The notes: a model not told the origin generated them from the sequence alone. A DNA stretch of 64,000 nucleotides from Nymphaea colorata (GCF_008831285.2 NC_045146.1:5714972-5778971); one strand, 5' to 3'. Numbered from the stretch's first letter, positions 34,979 to 48,230 are shown. Translations and numbers: made by a program.

Positions 34979-34980
34979 TT

Positions 34981-35282
34981 TTTCTTGTTTATTAGAATGA
35001 TAATAGAACACAATTATACAACAAAAAATGTTGATATGAAAACCATAATTATAATGAAGATTCATGTTCCCAACATTTTTTTTCTGAACTAGATTAGTGT
35101 TTTTTTGTTTCATTTTAAACTTTTTCGCTTTTTTCTTGTTTATTAGAATGATAATAGAACACAATTATACAACAAGAAATGTTGATATGAAAACCATGAT
35201 TATAATGAAGATTCATGTTCCCAACATTTTTTTTCTGAACTAGATTAGTGTTTTTTTGTTTTATTTTAAACTTTTTCGTTTT
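34981..35282. repeat. Tandem duplication of a 151-bp unit
   Basis: The units 34981-35131 and 35132-35282 are almost identical, differing at only a few bases. Each starts TTTCTTGTTTATTAGAATG and ends ACTTTTTCG plus a few bases. The high identity suggests a recent duplication. Confidence 0.9.
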
Positions 35283-37860
35283 AGATATTACTATTAGAGG
35301 TTTAGCAGTTGCATTCAGGAAATGCTTATAACATTTAAGAGCATTTATTTAGTTATTCTTTTCATTGTATTTAACTTGTAAACTTTAATTTTTCAGCTTT
35401 ATTGAATTTGATATATCAAACTTTTTATTATGTTTATTATCATATTATGTGTTGGTAACTTGGTATGCAATTTAATTGGTTTATTGTCCTAAGTTGACAA
35501 TAACAGGTTTTTGTTCAGAGATTCTTTAGTTTCAGTGTTAATTTTAACAATTCGTATTGCATTTATTGGTTTTCCTTTCTTGGGAGACCATTCAATGTGC
35601 CCAGTCCCACCTATGCCCTGGGCTTAGGTTACAACCAATGCTTTTGACAACATTGTCAATATGCGTGTGTGCATGTGTGACTATACATAACATTTAGTGT
35701 TGCAATTATTAGTTCCATATATTTTTTTTTTTTGCTTTTATTGCTTAAATGCTCTGGACAGCCTATTCAAGTGCACATTCTAGTTTGTAGTCCCCACTCA
35801 TCGCCTAGGCTCAGACTGATGCTTTAACAACATAGACTTGGATCTACCAAGACGTTTCAACATTTACTTGAATATTAAAGAATTGATTACTAGACGATGC
35901 ATCTAATTACAAAAATCATCTTAAGAGTACCTTACACCCACTATTTATCAAGTAAAAATCAATGGTTTTCATAGGAAAACAATTTCCTGCACAGAGGAAA
36001 GCTAAGTTAATCATGTTAGCTGTTCATCCGTTTTTATTTTCTTAAAAATTAATCACTAGGCACAGATAGGGCTCATGTCAACATCCAATGTCATCACAAT
36101 GTCACAATTGTAAGAAGCATCAATAAAACAAGATGAGACAAATAAATGGTCTTCTGAAAGACTGAAACCACTGAGCAAAGATGTTAACAGTTAGTAATAA
36201 CAAGATCAACAAAGGCAAGGATTGCAGGTGCATGCACACACTTACACGTATGCATGTGCGCATGTGTTCTTATCTACAGGAATTGACGCATAAGCAACAA
36301 ATTAACAATATCAAAAGAACACGATTATTGAAAAGGGTTTCAACCTGCCTCATTCTGGGACTGCTTCTACCACACCCTTTATTTTTAACAATTTCCAAAC
36401 AATTTTTACACTATCTACCTCACCGACATAACCTTTACATTCAAAACATTATGAATGTACAAAGAATGATACTTGTTAATCTGACTGGTTTACCACACTG
36501 TTCATTTTCATTTTTAATAATTTCCACTCGTTCTTTCCATGATTCACCTTGTAGGTGTGATATTACATTCAAAACATGATGAATCTATAAAAGAAGGATA
36601 TTTGTGAAATGCATAAATAAGATCTTAACATCAAAAGTCTGAACTTTTTTAGCTTTTCAAAGCATGTCCAAATGACATAATTGCTATGTTGATTCATATG
36701 TTTTGAAGCAATGCAGATTACATCTGCATGATTATTGTTTAGGAAAAACCTTGGAGTCTAATATATATATATATATATATCTTAGTGAAACTTTTTCCAT
36801 GTTGTACAGCAGTTGAAAGATTTATGGCAATGTTGCCAAATGTGATGAACCAGAAAGTCGAAGCAAAGCATCAGTATCATAACCAAAATCATGAAGTATA
36901 TAATATCCATAGATAAATTTCCATCCCCATTAAATTTCAAAGAATAGAAAATTTTCCTGTGTTTGTACTTTTACTCTGTTTACCTATGCTGTAGCAAAGC
37001 CTTGATAGAGGACAATGATTCCATCCATTATATGCATTTCTATCATTTTTCTCTTACTCTTCATGCCAAACATCTTCAATTAATTCTAATGAGCACCACT
37101 GAGTTTTTGTCGTGCAAATATCTTCAGTTCATTTTAATAGGCACACCGAGTTTTTGTCATTCTTTATCCCATAATTTGACCAGATTTACTATTAAAGAAT
37201 AATAAATCTCAGGTGTACTTAAAAGAAAATATTGATCAGTGTTTTTCAATTCTGACACTTAGCTTAGATGAAAACAAACAACAAAGAGTGACCTACCTCA
37301 TTTAGGGAACAATACCGACTGGAATTCAGACATTCAACCGATGTCATGTTTCACTCTGAAACACTTTCTTTTATCTAATTTTGCAAAATTACAACCTTCA
37401 CCAACATCTAAGAAGACAAACAGCTAACAAATCATAAAAATGAAGATTCAAGAATAGACCAGTCACCAGTGTCGTTTAGATATGTCATTTCAGCATACTG
37501 ATCCTAGATTTCAATGACAGAGAAATATAACTAACCAATCGTAAATATATTGATTTCTAGATTTTACTTTGCGGTGCTGATCGCCCAGCTCCAATCTATG
37601 AGAAAGAAAAGGTTCAAACTTCAAATAGAAGTTCTTTCTCCGACAGCAAACCAACTGGAGCTCCAAGATGATTGCAAACTTCCTAAACTAAAATTCCCAA
37701 TTACAACAAAAGCAAGAAAGGAACAGAAAATGGAAAGAAGGGCTACCCTTCTTCCGAAAAAAAGTATTGCCTGCCAAACAACCATTCAAAGAATCAAAAA
37801 GGGAAAACCATTCAAAGACCCAAACCTTGACAACAATGGTTACAAAATTAGTAAAAAATG
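35283..37860. other. AT-rich DNA upstream of the zinc-finger gene, nothing recognised
   Basis: Only a short TA microsatellite (about 36760-36780) and two loosely similar stretches (about 36330-36450 and 36480-36590) sharing CACACCNTTTATTTTTAA-AATTTCCA are visible. No supported coding region. Confidence 0.35.
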
Positions 37861-37864
37861 AGAA

Positions 37865-39125
37865 ACCAAAAAATCCCGCTGCGGCTAAGCTCGAAGTGCA
37901 GTGAGCGTATGCCTAAGAGAGAATGAGGGGCACCGGGGACAAATGTTTGCCGGTTATTGTAGAGCAGGGCACCGGAGAGAGACAGGCGTTCACCCGAGAG
38001 ACAGATAGCAGTGCCCGAAAGAGAGAGATGTTCCTGGTGTTTGGTGGACATTGAAGGAAGAAGACTCAAAAGAGAGGGTTTAAAAAAGATGGCCTGCAAT
38101 CGAGAAGGCCTTCTTCGCTTAACGAGGTAAACAGAAAAACGCAGCTCATTAAAACCAATAAAAGAACGTAGTTTTAACATGCTTTTTCAAAAAAAAAAAA
38201 AAAGGTGCTGAAAATTTCCCATGCTCATATTCGTCTTAAGCAAAGGGCAAGAAAAGGAGAGAGAGAGAGAGAGAGAGAGAAAGAGACTCTGATGAGAATT
38301 TACCAATTTGAAGGCACTCTCTGACAACCTCAACGGGTCTGGAGGTGTGCTTCCTCTTTCTCCAATATGAATCCACAAGTGATTATTTTGTCATCACTTT
38401 AACTAAAACAGAAATCCAATACGAACTCCTGCACAGCATGAACCACCGATTGAAAAGGCACGAAAAAGGAACAGCGTACAATATAGAGTTGGGAACTTAG
38501 AAGTTGAAACATGAGCAATCCTTAGCCTTCGATGACACATCCATAAATTCCTCAGCAAAAGGTAATAATAATGGAGAATGGGAACAAAGCCATTGCAAGG
38601 AAACTGAAGAACAACACCGTTCGGCAAAATTAGAGGGTTTCAACTTTCAAGCCTTCTCATTCGGCACAGGAACGAAAGAGCGACTTGGGTCGCTTACAGC
38701 TTTGTTTTTTGTTGTGCACTACGTTGTATTTGCATGGTCCAAAACTTTTTGACCATGGTTTTTGGCAACGTTAGCGAACTATTTCTCTCTCATTCGGCAC
38801 GGGAGGAGAGACCCCAAAGCGCTCTCTCGCTTCTTGGCAACAAAAAATAGAGGGCTTTGAGCCCTCTCTACCGTACTCATGTTGCTGAATGGGGCTCAAA
38901 GCCTTGTCGCAAGAGAGAGAGAGAGAGAGAGAGAGAGAAGGGTTACCGAGTGTCGACTACGGGTGTGCTGCCAGCGTAAGAGAGGGATGAACACAGACGC
39001 GACCGATGTGACAGAGAGGGAAAGGGGAAGAGCAGCAATCGCGAGGGGAGAACGGAGAACCATAGCGCGCGACGAGGAGATGAGAAAAGACCCGTACGAC
39101 CCGAAAAGTAAATATAGGCAGATGT
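37865..39125 (-). promoter_or_regulatory. Candidate promoter and leader region on the minus strand
   Basis: A TATA-like CTATATTTAC lies near 39109-39118. Minus-strand text downstream is GC-richer and CT-rich with a (CT)n tract (38908-38940), like plant 5' leaders. A further GC-richer block at 37870-38050 looks like a leader exon. Either could serve the zinc-finger gene, whose start codon is at 33823, through a leader intron. A separate non-coding transcript is equally possible. No long supported coding frame is present. Confidence 0.28.
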
Positions 39126-39439
39126 AGACCGAAGTTTCCCGGCAGTCGGATGAGCGGGAAGACTTGGCCGGCTTCCTTACGTAGGCAAAAGTCACCCCAC
39201 GAATCATTCCTCATAAATGTAGGGAAATTGGTAAAAACCAGACTTCGAAACAAAAACTCATTAATTTTGATCTTTAATTTTTTTTTTTTACAATCTAATC
39301 TAACATGTTGATGCAAAACTCGAAACATGTGTTTTATGTCAAAATATTTTTCATAAATGTATTAAGATGTTTATATTTTATTAAAATAATTTTTAACAAA
39401 AAAAAGAGCATCTCACTTTTGCTTTCTAATCACCTTGGA

Positions 39440-39690
39440 TGTGGTCGGGTTGAAACTTGAGGAAGATTAGGACAGGGCGAAGTCAAGGGGCCGCAACAGC
39501 CCCTGCTTCATCTAAAAAAATCACATGTAAATTTTAAAAAAAATTTACGTGTTTTATATAAAAATTAAAAAATAATACTTCAACCCAAACCAAAATTTAA
39601 AAACTTTAATTTAATTTGACATCCCCAACAAAAATTTTTGCTCTACCCCACGCCCAAAGCCCTAGCCTCTACCCTCATTTCACTCTGCCC
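39440..39690. repeat. Degenerate hAT-like repeat with GC-rich ends
   Basis: GGCGAAGTCAAGGGGCCGC at the left and CTCTACCCCACGCCC at the right enclose an AT-rich middle, as in the family at 1798-1992 and 14690-14930. No clean ends. Confidence 0.3.
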
Positions 39691-39869
39691 TTGGATGGGA
39701 GTGGCTCCATACTCCTAACTTGTCTAACTATATTTATATTTGTAGCAAACTTGTAAGGCACAAGCGATCATGATTTTCTGTATCAGCACGAGATACCCAA
39801 CATTTGGGGCAATAACAAATCCCAATTTCAGGTTATCGAAAACCTTCATTAATTTGCTGCGAGTATTGA

Positions 39870-40170
39870 GAACATCACTTGTGAACGACAAGGTGGCTGG
39901 TTAGGTGCTGCTCAGGGTCGGGTAACGGCAGAGATGGAGTGCCTATAGCGTCGGATGTTGTTCGAGGAGAGCTGCTGCTCAGGGTGCCAAGAGGGTGCTG
40001 CAGTAGAGCTTCGGTCAAGTGCTGGAGGAGAACGCCGGTCAGGTGCTGCTCAGGGCATCGAACGGGTGTCGGAGGAGATCGTCGGATAGGATCTCTACAA
40101 ATGGGCACCAGAGAGGGTTGCTTGCTGAGGGAGAGAGAGTGTGTGAGAGTGCCGATAAAATGAGAATCTA
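39870..40170 (-). repeat. GC-rich stretch with imperfect internal repeats, probably retroelement leader
   Basis: The units GGTGCTGCTCAGGG and related forms recur at irregular spacing between 39900 and 40060. The minus strand has the CTCC/CGAC-rich style of plant retrotransposon leaders. No domain was recognised. Confidence 0.25.
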
Positions 40171-40199
40171 TATCAAAATTTGGGGATAAGAAGTCCCCT

Positions 40200-43100
40200 A
40201 GTTACAAAAATTTGGGGACAAAAAATCTCCTAGTTATAATAACAAACAGCAAGACAGAAGCAAAAAAACAAAATATACAATACAACTCACAGAAATACGA
40301 AATAAGAGGGGTGGAGAGAGAGTGAAAAGACGGAACGACACCATCACTCAGTCGCAGAAGGAGGACGACACTGCAGCCGAATGGTAACATAGACATCCCC
40401 TGCACAAGTCAAGCCACACACTCCGACGAAGAGAAGGTGTCCTTGAAGACCCTGTTGTTGCGCTCCTTGTAAATGCACCACCAATCTGAAATGAGTCACA
40501 ACCTTCAAACACAACCCCATGAAATAGACAAGTGGAGGGAATGATAGAAGAGGAAAAGAAGATGAATGGAGGGTGGGTCTGGAAGACTACTAACAAGAGA
40601 ATACCAGGCAGAGACAAAAACACTAAAGAAGAAAGGGCAAGAGGTAAAAAGGTGGACCTGCGACTCAGCTGCGGCGAGATAGAGGTGATACTGGTTAGCT
40701 AAATTGATACCAAAACGCTGCAAGTGGTTAAAAGTATTGATGTGACCAGTAAAAAGAAACCAAACAAAAGCAATGGCACGCAGAGAAGGACCAGAGGACC
40801 AAAGGGATTGGGGTGGGAGTGACGCCACAAAAGAACCAAAGGAAGCCAGATAGCAAGAAGAAAAAGTGAAACCACGAGAAGGTGAAAGAAGCAAGCATGG
40901 GGATGAAAACGATGGGAGGTCAGCAAGGCAGAGGAAAAGAGGAAGGGCGGAAAGCATGTCGCACCAGAAGTGAGAGAAAGAGGTGTGAGAGATAAGACTA
41001 TTCTAAACACTAGGGAAAGACATGTCAAATTTGAAGCAAATGAATAGGGTGATGGGAGAGTGTTCAGTTGGCAGACACCACCACCAAGAACAAAGAGAAG
41101 ACTCACAAGCTTGACTAAAGTTGGTAACCCCAGCAACACCAAGAAGACATAGAAAGACGACTATATCCCAATGTGTAAGGCGATCCGAAGGCCGATCACC
41201 ATCCCAGATAAAACTACGAATGATTTTGTCAAACCTATCCAGAACAGCCATAGGAGGTTGAAAGACCGCCAGAGCATGGAGGGGAATAGACGCAAGACAG
41301 TGTTTGGCAAGAGTAATACGATCTAGGAGAAAAAGTAGCTTTTCTTACCAACATTGAAGGCAATCAACAAGCTTCTGCTCCACTCCATCCATCTCAAAAG
41401 GAAGGTGCAGGAGGCGACAACGTAATCTGAAGACCCAAATAGTCTATAGGCAGGCCAGCAGCCTTACACCCAAAGCAAGCTTCTACAAGAAATATCGTGG
41501 CATGATTCCCGTCCATAAGAGAAAGGTGACACTTAGAGGAATTAATAGAAAGACCCGAGATGAGCTCAAAAACTCGAAGGATGAGCCAAGTTCTGACAAT
41601 CTATTGGCGAGATGCAGTGCCAAACAAAAGAAAGTCATCGGCATACTAAAGGGTGGAGAAGGCCTGTAAGTGGGGGAGTGAATGCGGTGTGAGGAAGCCA
41701 ACGATTGCTGCGTGATGAAATAAAGCAGAAAAGCACTCGACAACTAAGTTGAAAAACAAAGGTGATGATGGACAACTCTGACGAAGGCCACGACTGAGAT
41801 AAAAGAAATCACCACTCAACCCATTGAAGGAGATCGCAAGCTGGACCCCAGTGACAAGTGAAAGGATCCACTACCTAAACGACAGACCAAAAAAAAGGCA
41901 GGTGAGGAGGTCAGAAAGGAACTCCCAACTAACCGAATCAAAGGCATTAGATATGTCCAACTTAAGGATGAAGAAAGGAAAACACAAACAGTATAGGAAG
42001 TGAACAACCTCATTGGCGATGACAACAACGTCATGCAAACGCCGACCATGAAAGCGATCTAGAAATGGTTAATGATAGAAGGCAAAACAAGCGCAAGCTG
42101 TAAGGAAAGCAACTTAGCAATAATCTTATAAGGTGTTCTCAAGATAGAGATCGGGCGAAAGTGGGTGACGTCTATAGGGTTAAGACGCTTAGGCACTAAG
42201 ACGCAGGTGACTCGATTAAATTCTTTAAGAAAGATGGAGTTGGAGGCAAACTCATCATAAAACGCAAACATATCAGCGCTACAAGCCTTCCAAAATGCGC
42301 AAAAAAATTCAATAGGAAAACCATCAATGTCGAGTGCCTTACCAGAGCTAAGGGCCCAGACAGCGTCTTTGATCTCTTGGTGTAGGAAGGGCCGCTCAAG
42401 AGAGATCGAACACGAGACGGAAAGGGAGGAGATGTGAAAGTCTGACAACGGGACACAGAAGCGAAGAGGCTTAGAGTAGAAATCTCGAAAATGAGCAATC
42501 AAAGCTGAGAGGATGTCATCACTAAGAAAAACCCTGTGCCTAATAACTATGGACTAGAGCAATATCTAGCAGTGCCTTTGAGAGGCGGCCAAGTGGAAGA
42601 ATCTACAATTCTGGTCTGCATACAAAAGCCAACCCAACGTAAAATGCTGCTGCCAATGGATGGACTCCATAATCTGCCACTCCTGAGCAAGACACTGGAG
42701 ACAAAGGAGACGGGAAGACTGACTCGCAGAAATATTGTCAGAAGACTGGACAGACATGATCTCCTCATCCCAAACGGTCACTTCAAAAAATTTGCCACTC
42801 AAGACAATGCATTTCCAGGCGAAGACCTCCCTTCTGATGGAATGTAACTTCCACGAGAGCCTAAAAGCAGCCCACCTACCATTGATGATGTGAACCCTCC
42901 ATTTAGGGACGGCAACCACAAATGACTCATCACGGAGCCACCAAAGCTCAAAACGGAACCTGGCGCACCCGGTACCAGCCCTACCCCGAAGAAGGGAGAG
43001 AAGCAGTAGAGCATGATCAGACAAGTGCCTCGGTCCTAGAACCAAGGAGGACGAAGGAAAAGTAAAAAACAGCTCAGGCGAGAGGAAGACACGGTCCAGC

Positions 43101-43535
43101 CTACGGAGAATGGGAGGATTCCTATTGTTGGACCAAGTAAACTCACCATTATTCAGAGGCACGTCAAAAAGACTGAACTATTCAACGAACGAGCGAAAAG
43201 TATACATAGACGGACCAAAAGTGATAGGGGAGGATGAATCAGCAGGGCTAAACAAAGAATTGAAGTCTCCTGTCAAAAGCCAAGACAAATGAGCAAGCTG
43301 ATGAACATGATGCAGCTCAGCCCACAGCTGGTCACGCAAAGCCCCAACACAAGGGCCATAGACCACAGTAACTAAGACCGAGCCATTGGGCCAGAGAGTG
43401 TGAAAGTGGCAGAGATGAAAGAGAGGGAAAAAATTGAAATGGGGGCAGAGGAGAGGGTTTTTCCTGGTGCATCCCTCCATTTCCAACCCATCTGATGATT
43501 GGAGTCAGACTACCAAGATCAAAGGACGGGTTCAT
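40200..43535 (-). mobile_element. 5'-truncated LINE (L1-type) ORF2 pseudogene
   Basis: Read on the minus strand, the domains follow the L1 ORF2 order. An endonuclease part with LLTGDFNSLFSP (about 43265) and FTWSNNR...LDRVF (about 43100) comes first. Then comes a reverse transcriptase with KALDIDGFPIEFF, PIDVTHFRPISIL (about 42150) and the catalytic YADD at 41634-41645. Last is a zf-RVT-like C-terminus with NTFNHLQRFGI (about 40725). Stops and frameshifts are frequent, and the N-terminal endonuclease residues are missing, so it is a dead 5'-truncated copy. The 3' end near 40200 has the duplicated phrase ACTAGG-GA-TTTTTGTCCCCAAATTTT. No poly(A) tail or target duplication could be fixed. Confidence 0.85.
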
Positions 43536-45380
43536 TGGTGTGTCGGGTTAAATTGAATTATTATTATTATACACAAATGCAACAAATTTCTTTTCAAATT
43601 TCATTATTTACAAAAAAAAACACACCAAAAGTTAATACGAAAAGAGGTTCAACTCCTTGCATTAGAAATACACAAATCTAGTCTTCCACATCTAAACTTA
43701 CCAAGAAGTTTCTCATCTTCAAAATCTTGAGTATTGAAATTAAACAACACATCCAGAAATCCCAGGATAACCCAAGAAACTATAGTGTACTAATTAAGCA
43801 AATCAAACAAGTGCCAGAAAGAGCTGACAACAAAAAGATGAAAACAATTTTTCACCTTCAAACAAGGAAGAGTAGCTATTGGAGGTGTTGTTTTGGCATG
43901 TGTAGTCAAGCCTCTTTGATTCTAAATGTCTGAACTTCATAGGTATTAATCAAAGAATATTTTATATAGGCCTCCTTATCCTGGTGAACCTCCTGGAAGG
44001 AGTGGAAGAAGCAACCCTGACTCTGTGTAGAAGAGATATTGGTAGGCATACATGCCAAAGCAAACCTCTCAACAAAAAAATAGTTTATTCTAGTTGCTTT
44101 GTCTTTGCACAGGATTATGTTCAAAGTGTGTTGCACGTCATGTAGAGGTCTACCAAGTGGTAAAGATTGAAGTAGTTGGTGGGATTCAGCTAGGTTGTTA
44201 CTTTGATCGGCCACACAATTTTTGGGCACATTGGAGCTTCCAACTATAAGTGGTCATGTAGTGGTGAACACATCTTGAGAGAAAGCGAGGAAAAAATAGG
44301 GTGCAACTGTCAGCTTAGCTGCTGTAGGGCAGTATGAACAGGGACACATATTTGCTAGACTATGACACTTGATCTTCACCATTCGTGATCGGTTTCTTCT
44401 TCTTAACATGCCTCCCACAAAAAAGAACATGAGGTTTTGGTTCTTGCTATCTAAGCATCGCCTGAAATTCAATGTGGTGCAAGCTGTATAGCAACAATCT
44501 CCTAGTCTTGAGTGTGGAAGTTGTGTTCTCCCTTGAGTAGAAGAGTAAGAGGACTGCCACTGCTCAGGAGAAAAAACTTGTAGCTCTTGTCTTGGGCAGT
44601 AAAAAAAAAGGAGAGCAATTTCTATGCATCACCCTATGCACACAATGAGCATACAAAGTGGGGAAAGTGGGGGTCGCTCTATTACCTATATATGAACTTC
44701 CAATATTAACATTTGTGATAGAGAAGGTACAATATGTTTATTCACTTCAATGTCCTAACATTGCACAGACACAACATACATTTCTAACATGCATGCATTC
44801 ATACTAAAAAGGACAATCTGCAAAGAAAGGAAAAAAGAAGCTTCCTTTGAAGGAAGGAATGCGAGAGGATGTTGTCGTTGAAACAAGGTTGACTTCAAAA
44901 TAGAAATGGTGGCAATGTCATCAGAAGGAAAGGATAGTGAGTTTATAACAAAGTAGTTGTACTTTTTTGTTCGTCGACATTGAATGGCAAAAGCAACGAC
45001 TTCTGCAAGGTTTGATTTTTTTTCATGGATGGACATTCGAAGAAATCGAAGGAGAATGTGATATAATGCGTTTGAAGTAATGTGTATGAGACAATGCGCC
45101 TGAGATAACGAATGTGTGAGATAATGAGTTTGAGTTGATATATGAGGTAATGTGTCTGAGATGGTGTTCAATGTTGTTTGAAAGATGGACTTCATCTATT
45201 ACAAATGGCACAACGTATGTAGTATCGACATCATTAGATGGCGATGAAGAAGGGAATGAGTCAAACACATAGATTACATCATGTATGTCATCTCATAATT
45301 ATCAGATGACAACAAGGAGAATAAGTCCTATTCTGAAAAGATGAACAATGCAAATGAACATGCTCTTACTGTAAGAATGA
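43536..45380. other. Region without a recognisable gene
   Basis: Several frames of 70-150 codons exist on the minus strand (for example 43906-44229 and 44755-45195), but none shows a known domain. Repeated GAGATAATG/GAGGTAATG motifs near 45060-45170 resemble the minisatellite at 46.3 kb. Confidence 0.35.
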
Positions 45381-45419
45381 AGTTCAACATCGAGTATGAA
45401 GCATATACTTTTACAATTT

Positions 45420-46330
45420 TATGCTTTAAAACACGGGTTCAATGTAATGAAGTGTAGGAATGACAAAATTCATAGGGTCCGGTTGTAAGAAGGTCATATG
45501 TTGTTTATAAGTAGGATAGATGAGATCATCTCCATGTGTAAAGAAATGTATGATTGATACAAAGTGTGGCTATACAATCAAATTGGTGTTGGGAAGCTTT
45601 TGAATGAAAAATGTTGCATTCATTTATTCATGAGTGAACATAACCATCCTTTGGCACCTCCTCACATGAGTCGCGTGTTGAAATCACATCACATATTGTC
45701 AGTATCGTATTCTTAAATAAGTGAGTTTGTTGATGATGTATGCATCCTACCAAGGATGACATATGACCTTTTGTTAAATTAGATTATGGTTGTGAGAATG
45801 TTCCATTTACAAGAATGGATCATGGAAATGACTTGAGGAGAAAGATGATATAATCAATGAAGGACAGAAAATTTATGGCATTGGTCAATTACATTCTAAA
45901 TGATTAAGCAAAAATATAGGGTTGTACAATGCCATTCAAGTAAACGATGATTGTTATACTACAAATGTCTTCTAAGCATACTCAAGGTCAAGGATAGATT
46001 ATGAATGTTTCAGCCGTGTTCTTGTTTTTGACAAAACTGTGAAGGTTACCCATCCTGGCCCTTTGTCCAGTTTGTAGAGACAAACCATCACTCAAAAAGT
46101 TGCATTTTTAGTGGCGCATTTTGCTTCTATCAGACCATTGAGACATTTGAGTGGTTATTCAAGGTACTCACTTAGGCATGAATATGAAGCATCCAAAGAT
46201 TGTATTTACATACAATGACAGTGCAATAGCAATTGCAATATCTCTCATATAGCTAGAGGTGCATCATCGACTGGGTTGTGACATATATTCCAAATTGCAG
46301 CGAAGAACATATGACAATGACAATCTATTA
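45420..46330 (+). pseudogene. FAR1-related Mutator-like (MULE) transposase remnant
   Basis: Plus-strand fragments follow the order of FAR1/FHY3-type transposases. A FAR1 DNA-binding part with SEHNHPLAPPHMSRVLKSH lies at about 45630-45690. A DYECFSRVLVFD block (about 45997) follows. The MULE domain has FVETNHHSKSC and YQTIETFEWLFKV (about 46070-46165), then KHPKIVFTYND and EVHHRL (about 46190-46275). Several frameshifts and stops separate them. The C-terminal SWIM finger is missing and the sequence runs into a minisatellite. This is a dead copy; a domesticated FAR1 gene is unlikely given the breaks. Confidence 0.7.
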
Positions 46331-46334
46331 ATGA

Positions 46335-46960
46335 TTGTCTATTAATGGGTGAGACAATGACAATCTATTAATGGTAAGAGATAAAAAATTGTTTGTTCGT
46401 GGTATGAGATAATGAGTGTTGTTAAAAGTGTGAGATAAGGACTACTTGTTAATTGTAGAAGATAACAATTTTGTTATCAATGTGAGATGAGGACTGCACA
46501 TTAACGCTGTGACTAATGGTGTGATATAAGAACTTTTTGTTGATGGTCAAAGATAACAAGTGTCGACTAAGGGCATGAAATGGGGACTGTCTATTGATGG
46601 TGTGAGATAAAGACCTTGTTAATGGTATGAGATAACAACCATATGTTAATGATGTGAGATAAAGTCTGTCTATTGATGGTGACATATAACGAGTGTCTAG
46701 TAAAGGTGTAAGATAAAAACTGTCTGTTAATAGTGTGAGATAACAACCTTATTAACGGTGTGAGATAAGGACCATCTATTAATGGTGAGAGCTAATGAGT
46801 ATCTATTAATGGTGTAGGATAAGGACCGTGTGTTGATGGTGAGAGATAACAAGTATATGTTAGTGGTGTCAAATAAAGAGTGTTTATTCATGGTGTGCAT
46901 AACTTGTGTCTCGAGATAGTGTAAGATAATGATTGTTTGTTAATGGTGCGGGAGTTTACC
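46335..46960. repeat. Degenerate minisatellite, unit about 25-31 bp
   Basis: More than 15 imperfect units built on GGTGTGAGATAAGGACTGTCTGTTAAT run head to tail. The spacing varies because of small insertions and deletions. It directly follows the MULE transposase remnant. Confidence 0.82.
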
Positions 46961-47375
46961 TCTTCATTCTTTCTAATACCATTAACATACAGGTAAGCTG
47001 AATCATTATTAACAGACAATATGAACCAGCATGAGCAGACTGCAATTGTAGTTACTTCTTGCAAATGACATTTGACTGGAGTGAACTTACATTCCCAAAA
47101 TAATTTTAGATTGAAGGCATTAGTCATCCAATGGTCCTATAGAAGAACTATAAATTTTAACACACCAACCACATAAATTATTGTACACACCAAACAAATA
47201 AGTTGTCGTCATGATCTAAGGATGGATCATATATTTGTACTTGTTTTCTCACATTATGGATGACGTATAACATCCAATGTTTTTGTTCTTTCCACATATT
47301 AGGAAGTAAGAGCTGAAACACACAGGTATTACTTATAAGAGAAAAATAGAGCAAGCGAGTAAGACCAAAACACAT
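46960..47375 (-). pseudogene. Ulp1-like (C48) cysteine protease fragment
   Basis: A minus-strand frame reads LLLPNMWKEQKHWMLYVI and then VRKQVQIYDPSLD (about 47210-47320). This fits the His-Trp and Asp blocks of Ulp1/SENP-type peptidases. A second frame further on carries ECKFTPVK...AVCSCWFIL (about 47000-47100) at the place of the Cys block. The frames are disconnected and short. Plant MULE and CACTA elements are known to carry such domains, so it probably belongs to a transposon next to the FAR1-type remnant. Divergence makes the call moderate. Confidence 0.5.
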
Positions 47376-47789
47376 AGAGTAACAACCATTTCAACTTCAT
47401 CGAGCATCCTGTCTTGAATTCTTATAAAGTACTCTCATATTTGAGTTTATCATTGGATGGTGAACAGTTTCTTATTATTATTTGCTTGTGTGAAGAATAT
47501 TTCTATATTTCAAATAATATAATGAAGCAAGCAAGTTAAAAGATATCTACCATGAAGTATGACGTTAAAGGAAACCTTTCAATGTTGTCGTTCACACGTT
47601 TATGTTCTAAAAGTTCAGCACAATACTCGATACTAATATTGTTGATTTTTTGTCGAGGTCGAAAATCTTCAATGTAAACAACGAGTATATTGTCCTTATG
47701 CTGTCTAACTTTGTCACTTTCAACAGGCCAGCATGATGATTAGAGTTGCTGGTTTCACTTTTGCTGTGAGCTTTTTTATGGAAACAAGT

Positions 47790-48000
47790 GGTTTGCTGGA
47801 GTTGTCGATGAGATTGATGGTGGAACATGTAATCCTCATTAGGACGGAAAGCAACTTGCTAAAGTCACCACCGAGATTGGTGATGGAACATGTAATCCTC
47901 ATTAGGCTAGCTGGTAGCTTGCTGGAGTCACTAACAAATTTTTTTTGGTGGATCGTGTTGTCTTTATTGGGCCAGTGGATAGCTTGCCATAGTCATGATC
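47790..48000. repeat. Short tandem array, unit about 63-65 bp
   Basis: TGGAACATGTAATCCTCATTAGG occurs at 47821 and 47884, and a diverged form (TGGATCGTGTTGTCTTTATTGGG) at 47949. Shared AGC-TTGCTGGAGTCAC text separates them. About three units are present. Confidence 0.75.
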
Positions 48001-48230
48001 TTCTTTTCTATAACCATCGATTATCTCTTCCGCTATTGATTTTTTTCGGTGGGATTTTTATTAGAGCCAGTTGTTTTTGATGCCCTCACAAAATTGGGGT
48101 AAATCGCCTTTTGGTATCCCGATTGTCTTAAGGAGAAACAACCTTTTGGTATTTCGCCCATTTTAAGGAAAAATTGCTATTTATAAAGTAAACTTTTGAA
48201 ATTCAAACAAAGTAGATTATCTAGACATAT

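Noticed and set aside
45060-46960. Regularly spaced short repeats that might suggest a CRISPR array
   Set aside because: The units are adjacent and diverged, with no conserved repeat-spacer pattern, and the DNA is a plant nuclear genome. It is a minisatellite.
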